Below, in pieces: positions 35,115 to 41,854 of a stretch of DNA of 41,854 bases. Both the position numbers and the translations under genes were made by a program. The notes beneath the pieces were generated by a model. That model had not been told where the DNA came from and did not search any database. It worked only from the letters and a program-made list of their open reading frames with translations. How positions within the stretch are numbered: the stretch's first letter is position 1; each line of letters opens with the position of its first letter. Source of the DNA: Desulfotignum sp. (GTDB taxonomy: Bacteria; Desulfobacterota; Desulfobacteria; Desulfobacterales; Desulfobacteraceae); contig JAIPDL010000028.1 of NCBI GenBank assembly GCA_021737695.1, forward strand, positions 1 through 41,854, given 5' to 3'.

Positions 35115-36290
35115 CTAAGCAATGACAAACAGTTTGCGGTCAAACGTGGCAAAGGTTTTAGCCCCGGTGTCTGTGACCTGGAAGGATTCCGAGCATTCAA
35201 ACCCGAAATTGTCCATCCACATGCCTAAAATCATGTGAAAGGTCATGCCGGGGGCCAGTTCGGTTTTGTCCCCGGGCCGCAGGCTGGCCGTGTGCTCCCC
35301 CCAGTCCGGCGGATAGTTCAGGCCCATGGAATACCCGATGCGGGATTCTTTTTCAAATCCTTTTTTTGCGATGTGTTCCCGCCACACCCGTTCCACATCT
35401 TCGCCGGTCATGCCGGGTTTGATGGTGTCCAGGGTCAGGTTCAAACCCGCCACGGTGATATCAGCCAGATCCGACAGTTTTTGGGGCGGGTTGGGTCCCA
35501 GAAACGCGGTGCGGGCAATGGGGCAGTGGTACCGGTGCCGGCACCCGGCCAGCTCCAGGTTCACTGCCTGGTTGGCCTGGTAGGGATCATCCGTCCAGGT
35601 CAGGTGGGGGGCCGAGGTTTTCTCGCCCGTGGGCATCATGGGCACGATGGCCGGATAATCCCCGCCGAATTCCCGGGTGCCTGATGCCTGGGCCTGGAAC
35701 ACCGCAGCCACGGCATCGCATTCCCGTTTTCCCGGCACCAGGTTTTCCAATGCCGTGGCCATCACTTTTTCCGCGATTTTACCGGCCTGGTTCATCAACG
35801 CGATTTCCGCATCTGACTTGATGATGCGTACCCAGTTCACCAGCAGGTTTGCGTCTGCCAGGGTGTCTTTTCCCAGGGTTTTTTTCAGTTCTGCATGGCT
35901 TCGGGCCGTGTAGTAATAAGCATCTGTTTCCACGCCGATGGTTTTGTTTGCCCAGCCTTTTTCTTTGATCACATCCCCCATGAAGTTCATGGGGTGTTTG
36001 ACCGGAGACTGGACATAATCATCCGGGTATCCGATCATGTTTTCTTTTTTGATAAACGCGGTATGCACGGCCCCGTTGACATCCATGTTCCGGCCGATCC
36101 ATACGGGTTCCTCCTGATCATCAATCACCAGGACGGCCTGGGGCACGTAAAAAGACCAGCCGTCATACCCGGTGAGATAGTTCATGTTGGCCGGATCACA
36201 CACCACCAGCAGCTCGATGCCTTTTTTTGCCATGGCGGCCTTGGTCCGTTGGATGCGGTCCAGGTATTCCGTGCGGGAAAACAGGGTCAT
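35115..36290 (-). CDS. M24-fold hydrolase resembling ectoine hydrolase (DoeA/EutD)
   Basis: The 391-aa pita-bread-fold protein has several segments I associate with ectoine hydrolase DoeA/EutD: LTGYDGWSFYVPQ, GGDYPAIVPMMPTGE, SAPHLTWTDDPY, RHRYHCPIARTAFLG, YSMGLNYPPDWGEHTASLR and a C-terminal GMTFHMILGMW. Standard M24 metal ligands appear lost (ELAGCRHRYHCPIART where metallopeptidases have two Asp), as in creatinase. It is therefore probably not a peptidase but a metal-independent amidine or amide hydrolase. Its ATG overlaps the aminotransferase stop (ATGA), with AGGAG seven bases upstream. Ectoine, hydroxyectoine or another cyclic or guanidino compound are candidate substrates. Confidence 0.8.
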   Translation of the reverse strand: MTLFSRTEYLDRIQRTKAAMAKKGIELLVVCDPANMNYLTGYDGWSFYVPQAVLVIDDQEEPVWIGRNMDVNGAVHTAFIKKENMIGYPDDYVQSPVKHPMNFMGDVIKEKGWANKTIGVETDAYYYTARSHAELKKTLGKDTLADANLLVNWVRIIKSDAEIALMNQAGKIAEKVMATALENLVPGKRECDAVAAVFQAQASGTREFGGDYPAIVPMMPTGEKTSAPHLTWTDDPYQANQAVNLELAGCRHRYHCPIARTAFLGPNPPQKLSDLADITVAGLNLTLDTIKPGMTGEDVERVWREHIAKKGFEKESRIGYSMGLNYPPDWGEHTASLRPGDKTELAPGMTFHMILGMWMDNFGFECSESFQVTDTGAKTFATFDRKLFVIA

Positions 36291-37450
36291 TTGGGCACTC
36301 CTTTTTCTATGCGGTTCAAAGCTTCCTTTAAATTGGCGGAACTCGTGGCAAAGGAGATTCTGACATATCCTTCGCCGTTTTCCCCGAAAATGGATCCCGG
36401 CACCATGGCCACTTTGTGTTTTTCCACCATATGCCTTGCAAACTCCCAGGAGGACATGCCGAATGAGGAGATGTTGGGAAACGCATAGAACGTGGATTCC
36501 GGTTTAATGCAGGAGATCCCTTTGATGCTGTTCAATCCGTTGATCACCAGATCTCTGCGTTGGGCATATTTTGTTACCATCTGTCTGACACAGTCCTGGG
36601 ATCCTTCAATGGCGGCCAGGGCCGCCCGCTGGGTCATGCTGGGAACCCCGGATACCATGTGTTCCATCAGCTTTTCCATTTCGGCGATAATGGATTTATG
36701 GGCCGCCACATACCCCACCCGCCAGCCGGTCATGGCATAGGATTTGGACAGGGTGTAAATGGAGACCGTGAGATCCTGCATCCCGTCCAGGCTGCCCATG
36801 GACACATGGTCGTTGTTGTCAAACAGAATATGTTCATACGGCTCGTCGGAAATCACCATGATCCCGTGCGTCTGACACAGGGCCGCCACCTGTTCCAGGA
36901 TATCCCTGTCAAACACGGCACCCGTGGGGTTGGACGGGGTGTTGAGGATAAACGCCTTGGTTTTCGGGGTAATGGCCTTTGCCACCTCTGTGGGGTCGAT
37001 CTTGAACCGGTTTTCCTCTCGGGCCGGAATGCGCTTCGGCACCCCGCCGAACAACCGGATCTGGGAGTAGTAATCATATCCCGGGTCCACCACCAGTACC
37101 TCATCGCCTTGGTTCAGCAGATGCAGCATGATGTTGAAGATCCCCTGCATGGCCCCCACGGAGATAAATATTTCCGATTCCGGGTCCGCCTGGATCCGGT
37201 TTTCCCGTGCCAGTTTTTTGGCCACCGCAGTTCTTAAATCCGCAAATCCGCTGGCCGGAGGATACCGGGTGTATCCCTGGTCCAGGGCAATTTTGGCTGC
37301 CTCCCTGATATGTTCCGGGGTGTCGAAATCCGGCTGGCCGATGCCTAAGTTCACCACGCCGTCGATCTGGTCGGCCAGAGCGAACATGATGCGGATGCCC
37401 GACCATTCCACGCCCTGGTTTCTGGTTGCCAATAATTTTTCGATATCCAT
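36287..37450 (-). CDS. PLP-dependent class I/II aminotransferase
   Basis: The 387-aa fold-type I enzyme has VNLGIGQPDFDTPEHI, NTPSNPTGAVFD, SDEPYEHI, the PLP-lysine block SKSYAMTGWRVGY and a C-terminal arginine region GYVRISFATS. It transfers an alpha-amino group to a 2-oxo acid such as 2-oxoglutarate. It is translated with the downstream M24-fold gene through a 4-bp overlap. Unlike DoeD of ectoine pathways, which is a class III enzyme, this belongs to the aspartate-aminotransferase class, so alpha-transamination is expected. Confidence 0.93.
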   Translation of the reverse strand: MDIEKLLATRNQGVEWSGIRIMFALADQIDGVVNLGIGQPDFDTPEHIREAAKIALDQGYTRYPPASGFADLRTAVAKKLARENRIQADPESEIFISVGAMQGIFNIMLHLLNQGDEVLVVDPGYDYYSQIRLFGGVPKRIPAREENRFKIDPTEVAKAITPKTKAFILNTPSNPTGAVFDRDILEQVAALCQTHGIMVISDEPYEHILFDNNDHVSMGSLDGMQDLTVSIYTLSKSYAMTGWRVGYVAAHKSIIAEMEKLMEHMVSGVPSMTQRAALAAIEGSQDCVRQMVTKYAQRRDLVINGLNSIKGISCIKPESTFYAFPNISSFGMSSWEFARHMVEKHKVAMVPGSIFGENGEGYVRISFATSSANLKEALNRIEKGVPK

Positions 37451-37470
37451 GATTCGTTTCCTGCTGTGGT

Positions 37471-38418
37471 TCAGGGTTTGGTTAATACCAGGTCTTGGGC
37501 CCCTTTGGGGGAAGTCTGCATCTCAGGTGCGTGCCGTTCCATCAGTTCCATGACAATGGAAGCGATCTTCACTTTTTCCTTGATAAACCCGGCATGCCAT
37601 TCTTCGGTCACCCAGGGCATGTAAATATCGCCTTCCGCAGTGCCGGGTTCGAATTTAAAATAGCACGGGGACGCCACTTTTGCAATTTCCGGACATTCAT
37701 ACCCCCTAAAGTTGCCCCCAAAAGAATTGACGATAATGGTATAGATGTCCAGAGGAATATCCACGGCTTTGCGAATGGAAGACAGAATGGGCAGGGATAC
37801 ATCGGAAATCGGATTCAAAGAGTTGGCCCCCATGCTTTCAACGACCTTGGCACCGGCGGCGGAGCAGTATCCGCCGAACACGGAAAACTTGAATATGGTC
37901 TCTTTGGGGATCAGCCCCTGTTCCCGCATTTTGTTGAGGATAAAAAGCACGCCTTCGTCGTACACCAGAAATCCCCGGAACCCGGCGTCGATGTTGCGCA
38001 TGATATCAGCGATGTGAAAAGAGATGTTGTCGGATCCTCTGAGGCGGAATCCCTGCATCTGGCCTTCACTGGTGGCCATCTCCTTGGCGCCGGTATCCCA
38101 GCCCTTGCGGTGTCCCACGGTCATGATCACTTCAATATGAGCGTCTTTGGCCATCTGGGCCATGTCTTTGAGTTCGGCAAAATCGCAGTACGTGGAGCCG
38201 CCCACGGCAGCTATGGCCCGGTGGATGACGATATTTCTGCGGTCGGCTTCCTTGATCATGGCGGCCATGGTGGTGGCCCGTTCCACGCCGGCGATTTCAA
38301 TCCTGAAATTGGCGCCGTCTGGAAACGCTTTGCCCGAGGGTGCCAGGTCATATCCGTCCCGCCCGGGGATTCCCTGTTTTTCCATGAAGTCTCTGATTTT
38401 GTTCAACACGTCGCTCAT
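37471..38418 (-). CDS. Uncharacterised enzyme-like protein of the catabolic operon
   Basis: I do not firmly recognise this 315-aa protein. It shows alternating beta-alpha segments (FRIEIAGVERATTMAAMIKEA, shown in part: IEIAGVERATTM; HIEVIMTVGHRKGWD; AGFRGFLVYDEGVLF; IFKFSVFGGYCSAAGAK; IPLDIYTIIVNSFGG; YFKFEPGTAEGD). A TIM-barrel-like fold distantly similar to peptidase U32 proteins is possible. AAAGGA eight bases before ATG 38418 supports the start. It lies between panB and the aminotransferase, 20 bp before the latter, so it probably catalyses a step of the same pathway. No signal peptide is seen. Confidence 0.7.
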   Translation of the reverse strand: MSDVLNKIRDFMEKQGIPGRDGYDLAPSGKAFPDGANFRIEIAGVERATTMAAMIKEADRRNIVIHRAIAAVGGSTYCDFAELKDMAQMAKDAHIEVIMTVGHRKGWDTGAKEMATSEGQMQGFRLRGSDNISFHIADIMRNIDAGFRGFLVYDEGVLFILNKMREQGLIPKETIFKFSVFGGYCSAAGAKVVESMGANSLNPISDVSLPILSSIRKAVDIPLDIYTIIVNSFGGNFRGYECPEIAKVASPCYFKFEPGTAEGDIYMPWVTEEWHAGFIKEKVKIASIVMELMERHAPEMQTSPKGAQDLVLTKP

Positions 38419-38438
38419 TGGTAGGGTCCTTTATATGA

Positions 38439-38462
38439 AAGTTTTAAGTGTTAAGTTTTAAG
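38439..38462. repeat. Tandem 10-bp repeat downstream of panB
   Basis: AAGTTTTAAG occurs twice (38439-38448, 38453-38462), separated by TGTT, in the 107-bp gap between panB and the 315-aa gene. It is AT-rich, with no stem or T-run that would act as a terminator. The rest of the gap shows nothing else. Confidence 0.55.
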
Positions 38463-38525
38463 CAAATACCTGACGGCTGAATGCGTATGTTTTCATCATT
38501 TGTTGTGCCTGCCAGGACGTGGGTG

Positions 38526-39374
38526 TTATTTTAAAAGTGTTCTGAGCTTGTCCAGTTCTCCCTCTTTCATTTTGTATGTATGCTCCGGTGCGGGAAATTT
38601 GCCTTCCAGCACATCGGTGCGATAGGCGGAAAACGCCTGAATCGTTTTTTCGCCCAGGCTTTCATATTTTTTGACAAATTTGGGGGTGAACGCCTGGAAC
38701 ACGCCGGCCACGTCCGCGGAGATCATGAGCTGGCCGTCGGCCTCGATGCCGGCCCCGATACTGTACACGGGAATGGTCAACGTGTCTCTGATGATCCCGC
38801 ATACCTCCGGGGGCACGGCTTCCACCAGCAGGGCAAAGGCCCCGGCATCCTGGATGGCTTTAGCATCGGCAATGAGTTCTCGGGCGGCTTCGGCCGTCCG
38901 GCCCTGGGCCTTGAATCCCCCCAGTTGTCCGGAACTTTGAGGGGTCAACCCGATATGACCCATCACCAGCATGCCGCCGTCGGCAATGGCCTGGATCTGG
39001 GGACACACCCGTTTGCCGCCTTCCAGTTTGATGGCATCCACCCCGGCTTCCTTGTGAAACCGGCCGGCGTTTCGGACTGCTTCGGGCACGCTGACCTGGT
39101 AGGACAAAAACGGCATGTCGCCGATGACAAACGTGCCGGGCGCGCCCCGGCGAACGGCTTCGCTGTGCACGATGCACTGGTCCATGGTCACAGGCACCGT
39201 GCCTTCATAGCCGTATACACACATGCCCAAAGAGTCCCCCACCAGGATCATGTCCATGCCTGCGGCTTCGGCAAAGGTGGCGTTCCAGTAATCATAGGCC
39301 GTGATCCAGACGATTTTTTCACGGGCTTGTTTTTTGGACTGAAGGTCCCATCGGGTCAGTTTTTTCTTTTTCAT
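38526..39374 (-). CDS. panB: 3-methyl-2-oxobutanoate hydroxymethyltransferase (PanB family)
   Basis: The 282-aa TIM-barrel enzyme carries family blocks VGDSLGMCVYGYEGTVPVTMDQ, here given in part as VGDSLGMCVYGYEG, with DMPFLSYQV, AIKLEGG, GHIGLTPQS and VYSIGAGIEADGQ. PanB transfers a hydroxymethyl group from methylene-tetrahydrofolate to 2-oxoisovalerate in pantothenate synthesis. panC and panD are absent. The gene leads an IclR-linked catabolic operon, so a role on another 2-oxo acid, possibly in the retro direction, is plausible. GGAGG lies four to five bases before ATG 39374. Confidence 0.9.
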   Translation of the reverse strand: MKKKKLTRWDLQSKKQAREKIVWITAYDYWNATFAEAAGMDMILVGDSLGMCVYGYEGTVPVTMDQCIVHSEAVRRGAPGTFVIGDMPFLSYQVSVPEAVRNAGRFHKEAGVDAIKLEGGKRVCPQIQAIADGGMLVMGHIGLTPQSSGQLGGFKAQGRTAEAARELIADAKAIQDAGAFALLVEAVPPEVCGIIRDTLTIPVYSIGAGIEADGQLMISADVAGVFQAFTPKFVKKYESLGEKTIQAFSAYRTDVLEGKFPAPEHTYKMKEGELDKLRTLLK

Positions 39375-39400
39375 GTTGCCTCCAAAAAATATTCAGAATA

Positions 39401-39439
39401 TGTCACATATAACGTGACGACTGTTTTTATGGTGTGACA
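39401..39439. promoter_or_regulatory. Putative IclR half-sites at the panB promoter
   Basis: GTCAC (39402-39406) and GTGAC (39414-39418) form a dyad in TGTCAC...GTGACG, and a further GTGACA lies at 39434-39439. The same TGTCAC/GTGACA core forms the ends of the palindrome at iclR. The sites fall at or just downstream of the predicted transcription start, a position that suits repression. Confidence 0.55.
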
Positions 39440-39444
39440 GTTAA

Positions 39445-39474
39445 GTGATAAAAAAAAATCCCCGGCGTTGTCAA
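39445..39474 (-). promoter_or_regulatory. Candidate promoter of the panB catabolic operon
   Basis: On the minus strand TTGACA (39474 to 39469) is followed after 18 bases by TATCAC (39450 to 39445). The start would fall near 39438, inside the cluster of TGTCAC half-sites. The remaining 76 bp to the iclR stop hold only AT-rich DNA. Confidence 0.55.
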
Positions 39475-39550
39475 GGATTTTATTATATTTTTTTAAAGAG
39501 AATGAAAAGTGGGAAATGAAAGACAGGTGGGCCGGGGAATCTGTTCCGGA

Positions 39551-40312
39551 TCAACTGCCCATCTTGTGGGACAGGTCTTCAGACACCTTGAGAATCTGGG
39601 GTTTAATTTCTTCCAAAGCCCGGTGGGTCAGGCGCATGGCCGGTCCGGAAATGCTGATGGCATAGGCAGGATAATGGTTGTGATCAAAGATGGGGGCCGC
39701 AATGCAGCGCAGCCCGATGGTCATCTCTTCATCGTCAATGGCAAAGCCGTTTTGGCGGATCCGGGACAGCTCCCGGAGAATCTCATCCTTGTCCGTGATG
39801 GTGTTGGGGGCCAGGGGCCTTCGGTCCACGGTATTTAAATAGTGATCCAGTTCATGGTCCGGCAGAAAGGCTAGAATGGATTTTCCCAGGCCCGTGCAGT
39901 AGGCCGGGGCCTTGTCCCCCAAAGCGGAGTCCATGCGGAGCACTTCCAGGCTGTCGATTTTGTCGATGTGGACAATCGCCTGGTTTTTAAACAGCCCTAA
40001 GTTGATGGTTTCCTTGTACAGCATGGACAGCCGGTGCATATGGGGTTTGGCCATGCGGCGGATCTCAAACCGGTCCGCCACTTTCTGGGCCAGGGCCATG
40101 ATTTTCAGGGTGGGCTGATATTTGTTGCTGCTGTTTTTTTCCACATATCCTAAGTCTTTCAGGGTGGAGATGAACCGGTGGCTGCCGGCCCGGTTGGTGT
40201 CCATGAGCCGGGCTGCTTCGCTGACGCTCAACTCCCCGTGGGCTGCCAGAAGCTCCAGCATCCGGACCCCTTTTTCAAGGGAGGCGATGTTGTAATATTT
40301 TTTTTCCGCCAT
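39551..40312 (-). CDS. IclR-family transcriptional regulator
   Basis: The 253-aa regulator has an N-terminal winged helix (SLEKGVRMLELLAAHGELSV and SEAARLMDTNRAGSHRFIST, in adjoining helices, residues 10-60). The C-terminal IclR effector domain has CTGLGKSILAFLP, GFAIDDEEMTIGLRCIAAPI and YAISISGPAMRL. Such proteins bind small carboxylic acids and repress or activate catabolic operons. It lies directly upstream of the panB operon and has its own promoter and palindrome, which suggests self-control. The ribosome-binding site is weak. Confidence 0.93.
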   Translation of the reverse strand: MAEKKYYNIASLEKGVRMLELLAAHGELSVSEAARLMDTNRAGSHRFISTLKDLGYVEKNSSNKYQPTLKIMALAQKVADRFEIRRMAKPHMHRLSMLYKETINLGLFKNQAIVHIDKIDSLEVLRMDSALGDKAPAYCTGLGKSILAFLPDHELDHYLNTVDRRPLAPNTITDKDEILRELSRIRQNGFAIDDEEMTIGLRCIAAPIFDHNHYPAYAISISGPAMRLTHRALEEIKPQILKVSEDLSHKMGS

Positions 40313-40348
40313 GATTTTTCACGTTGCCCGTGTCAGTTCACTCAAACA

Positions 40349-40392
40349 AATTGTCACGCATTAAAAGACGAATGTTTTAATACGTGACAATT
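40349..40392. promoter_or_regulatory. Large near-perfect palindrome (putative IclR operator)
   Basis: AATTGTCACGCATTAAAA (40349-40366) and TTTTAATACGTGACAATT (40375-40392) are reverse complements with one mismatch, separated by eight bases. It abuts the -10 element of the iclR promoter, covering the transcription start, an ideal place for autorepression. Confidence 0.8.
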
Positions 40393-40420
40393 ATTATGGC
40401 AACTAGGTGTCCCCTGTCAA
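40393..40420 (-). promoter_or_regulatory. iclR promoter
   Basis: On the minus strand TTGACA (40420 to 40415) and CATAAT (40398 to 40393) are 16 bases apart, a close match to sigma-70 consensus, between the PLP-enzyme stop and iclR. Confidence 0.7.
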
Positions 40421-40430
40421 GGAGAAACCG

Positions 40431-41612
40431 CTATATTCCTTCCAGGGCCTGTGACAGGTCCGCGATCAGGTCCTTTGAATCCTCAATGCCCGTGGAATAC
40501 CGGACCAGGCCTTCGGGAATGCCCATGGCGGCCCGCTCTTTGGCCGTGCATTCCACATGGCTGGTGGTGGCCGGCATGCCCACCAGGGTTTCCACGGCGC
40601 CTAAGTTGGCGGCGGCATGGGCAAATCTGAGACGGGGCAGAAGCCGTTTGACCGCTGCCAACGTATTTTCCTTGAGTTCAAAACTGAGCATCCCCCCGAA
40701 GCCGCGCATCTGCCGGCATGCGATCTCATAATTGTCATGGGTTTCCAGGCCCGGATAATAGACCCGGCCCACAGACGGATGTTCGAAAAGAAACCGGGCG
40801 ATGTCCAGGGCGCTCTGGTTCTGCCGGGCCACGCGAAGATGCAGGGTTTTCATGCCCCTGAGCAAAAGATATGCGGCCATGGGATGCAGGGTGGCCCCGT
40901 TGATTTCCCGGAAATGGTAGATTTTTTCAACCAGGTCCTTATTCCCGCAGATCACCCCGCCCAGGGCATCGGCATGGCCGCCCAGGAATTTGGTGGCGCT
41001 GTGGAGCACCAGGTCGGCACCCAGCTGCAGGGGGTTTTGGTTGATGGGCGTGGCAAAGGTGTTGTCCACAATGACAATGGCACCGGCTTTTTTGGCTGCG
41101 GTACTCAGCCGCTCCAGGTCCAATATTTTGATGGTGGGGTTGGTGGGGGTTTCCAGGTACACCAGTTTGCAGCCTTTGGCGATCTCCACTTCAATAGCCT
41201 CATGGTCTTCGGTGTCACACAAGGTGGCATCCACGTTGAACCGGGGCAGAAATTCAAAAAACAGCTTGCTGGTTCCGCCATAGGTGTCTTTAATGGATAC
41301 CACCCGGTCCCCGGCACCCAGCAGCCCGAACAACGCACTGCTGATGATGCCCATGCCCGTGGCCGCACTGGTGGCGGCCTCTCCTCCCTCCAGGAGCCGC
41401 ACTTTTTCCTCAAACGCCTGGACTGTGGGATTGGTGTTTCTGCCATAGATGTGGCCGGGTTTGTTTCCCTGTGCCACCTGCATCCAGTCATCCATATCAC
41501 GGTATCCGAAAGACACACTGTGGACCACGGGTACCTGGGTGGCGCCCTGCATCCATGATTGTTCCTCTCCGCCCCAGACGGCCTGGGTATCCATATTTAT
41601 TGGATTGTTCAT
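40431..41612 (-). CDS. Trans-sulfuration PLP enzyme (cystathionine gamma-synthase/lyase family)
   Basis: The 393-aa Cys/Met-metabolism PLP enzyme has YGRNTNPTVQAFEEKVRLLE, YLETPTNPT, VDNTFATP, the PLP-lysine block HSATKFLGGHADALGG and the C-terminal GLVRYSTGIEDSKDLI. It could be cystathionine gamma-synthase, gamma-lyase, O-acylhomoserine sulfhydrylase or methionine gamma-lyase. The segment DTYGGTSKLF lacks the cysteine typical of methionine gamma-lyase at that place, so a synthase or lyase type is favoured. AAGGAG lies five bases before ATG 41612. It is upstream of iclR, which has its own promoter, so common control is uncertain. Confidence 0.9.
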   Translation of the reverse strand: MNNPINMDTQAVWGGEEQSWMQGATQVPVVHSVSFGYRDMDDWMQVAQGNKPGHIYGRNTNPTVQAFEEKVRLLEGGEAATSAATGMGIISSALFGLLGAGDRVVSIKDTYGGTSKLFFEFLPRFNVDATLCDTEDHEAIEVEIAKGCKLVYLETPTNPTIKILDLERLSTAAKKAGAIVIVDNTFATPINQNPLQLGADLVLHSATKFLGGHADALGGVICGNKDLVEKIYHFREINGATLHPMAAYLLLRGMKTLHLRVARQNQSALDIARFLFEHPSVGRVYYPGLETHDNYEIACRQMRGFGGMLSFELKENTLAAVKRLLPRLRFAHAAANLGAVETLVGMPATTSHVECTAKERAAMGIPEGLVRYSTGIEDSKDLIADLSQALEGI

Positions 41613-41854
41613 CCGTTCTCCTTATGATAGTAAATTCTGTTTTTTTATGGTTTGTTCAAAACAGCACCCGGGGTTATACTGTTTTTGGGGGGCAAAGTCC
41701 AGCCTATCCGGATGGCCCAAATTCACCGCCTATTTTTTTCAGACCCCTCCGAAGAGCATTTTGGGGATTTTTTTCACCGGCCAGGGTCAGATTCGCAAGA
41801 TTTTTCGGCCGGCTGATTCTTTGGAGTGAGATTCAGGGTATTCGAGCCTGATTT
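41613..41854. other. Upstream region of the PLP-enzyme gene, to the window end
   Basis: No supported gene lies in these 242 bp. A 7-bp inverted repeat, AAAACAG (41658-41664) and CTGTTTT (41679-41685), lies about 45-75 bp before the start and may be an operator or leader stem. A clear promoter was not found. Confidence 0.4.

Noticed and set aside
1..41854. tRNA, rRNA, CRISPR or transposon features
   Set aside because: No cloverleaf, regular repeat-spacer array, transposase or terminal inverted repeats were recognised in the intergenic gaps.

Overview
The window looks like a chromosomal segment of a strictly anaerobic, Gram-negative bacterium, most likely a Desulfobacterota (Desulfobacterales-type sulfate reducer). 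This is inferred from gene content: a tungsten-type aldehyde ferredoxin oxidoreductase with several [4Fe-4S] partner proteins, a CooT-type nickel protein, a PaaK/ACT pair, TRAP transport and moderately GC-rich coding DNA. No rRNA, tRNA, CRISPR array, insertion sequence or phage gene was seen. Almost all of the DNA is coding.

Left part (1-21.6 kb). A plus-strand ParA-type ATPase with an N-terminal zinc ribbon sits at the edge. From 1.0 to 21.6 kb every gene is on the minus strand. In transcription order they are hutU, hutI, a small membrane protein, a 2413-residue nonribosomal peptide synthetase (A-T-C-C-A-T-TE), an ExeA-like ATPase, a CooT-like nickel protein coupled to an M23 peptidase, a LapA-like protein, mutS, an AmiC-type amidase, an enoyl-CoA hydratase, a phenylacetate-CoA ligase and a two-ACT-domain protein. 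The last three form a small acyl-CoA group.

Middle (21.6-29.2 kb). A divergent histidine-utilisation locus faces outward from a HutC-type operator: hutU-hutI on one side, hutC-hutH plus a MoaD/ThiS-like gene on the other. Next comes a two-winged aldehyde oxidoreductase locus. An FAD/NAD oxidoreductase and a four-cluster ferredoxin lie on the minus strand. A zinc-ribbon protein, the tungsten AOR and a second four-cluster ferredoxin lie on the plus strand, ending in a clear terminator. The set resembles the AorABC enzyme of Aromatoleum, in which AOR exchanges electrons with NAD through an Fe-S and an FAD subunit.

Right part (29.2-41.9 kb). A long minus-strand catabolic operon runs panB-like, an unassigned 315-aa protein, a class I aminotransferase, an M24-fold hydrolase resembling ectoine hydrolase (DoeA/EutD), an M20 amidohydrolase, TRAP dctP-dctQ-dctM, uspA and an Asp/Glu racemase-family gene. 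An IclR regulator lies just upstream. Its own promoter is followed directly by a near-perfect 18-bp-arm palindrome, and related TGTCAC half-sites lie at the predicted start of the panB promoter. The logic fits uptake of a small carboxylated solute, ring or amide opening, deacylation, transamination and C1 removal or addition. The substrate cannot be fixed from sequence. A trans-sulfuration-type PLP enzyme precedes iclR.

The most unusual items are the DctM permease carrying a secreted Ig-like domain, the tandem-condensation NRPS with a cysteine thioesterase, the DoeA-like/PanB operon, the MoaD gene inside the hut operon, and several strong inverted repeats between operon genes.
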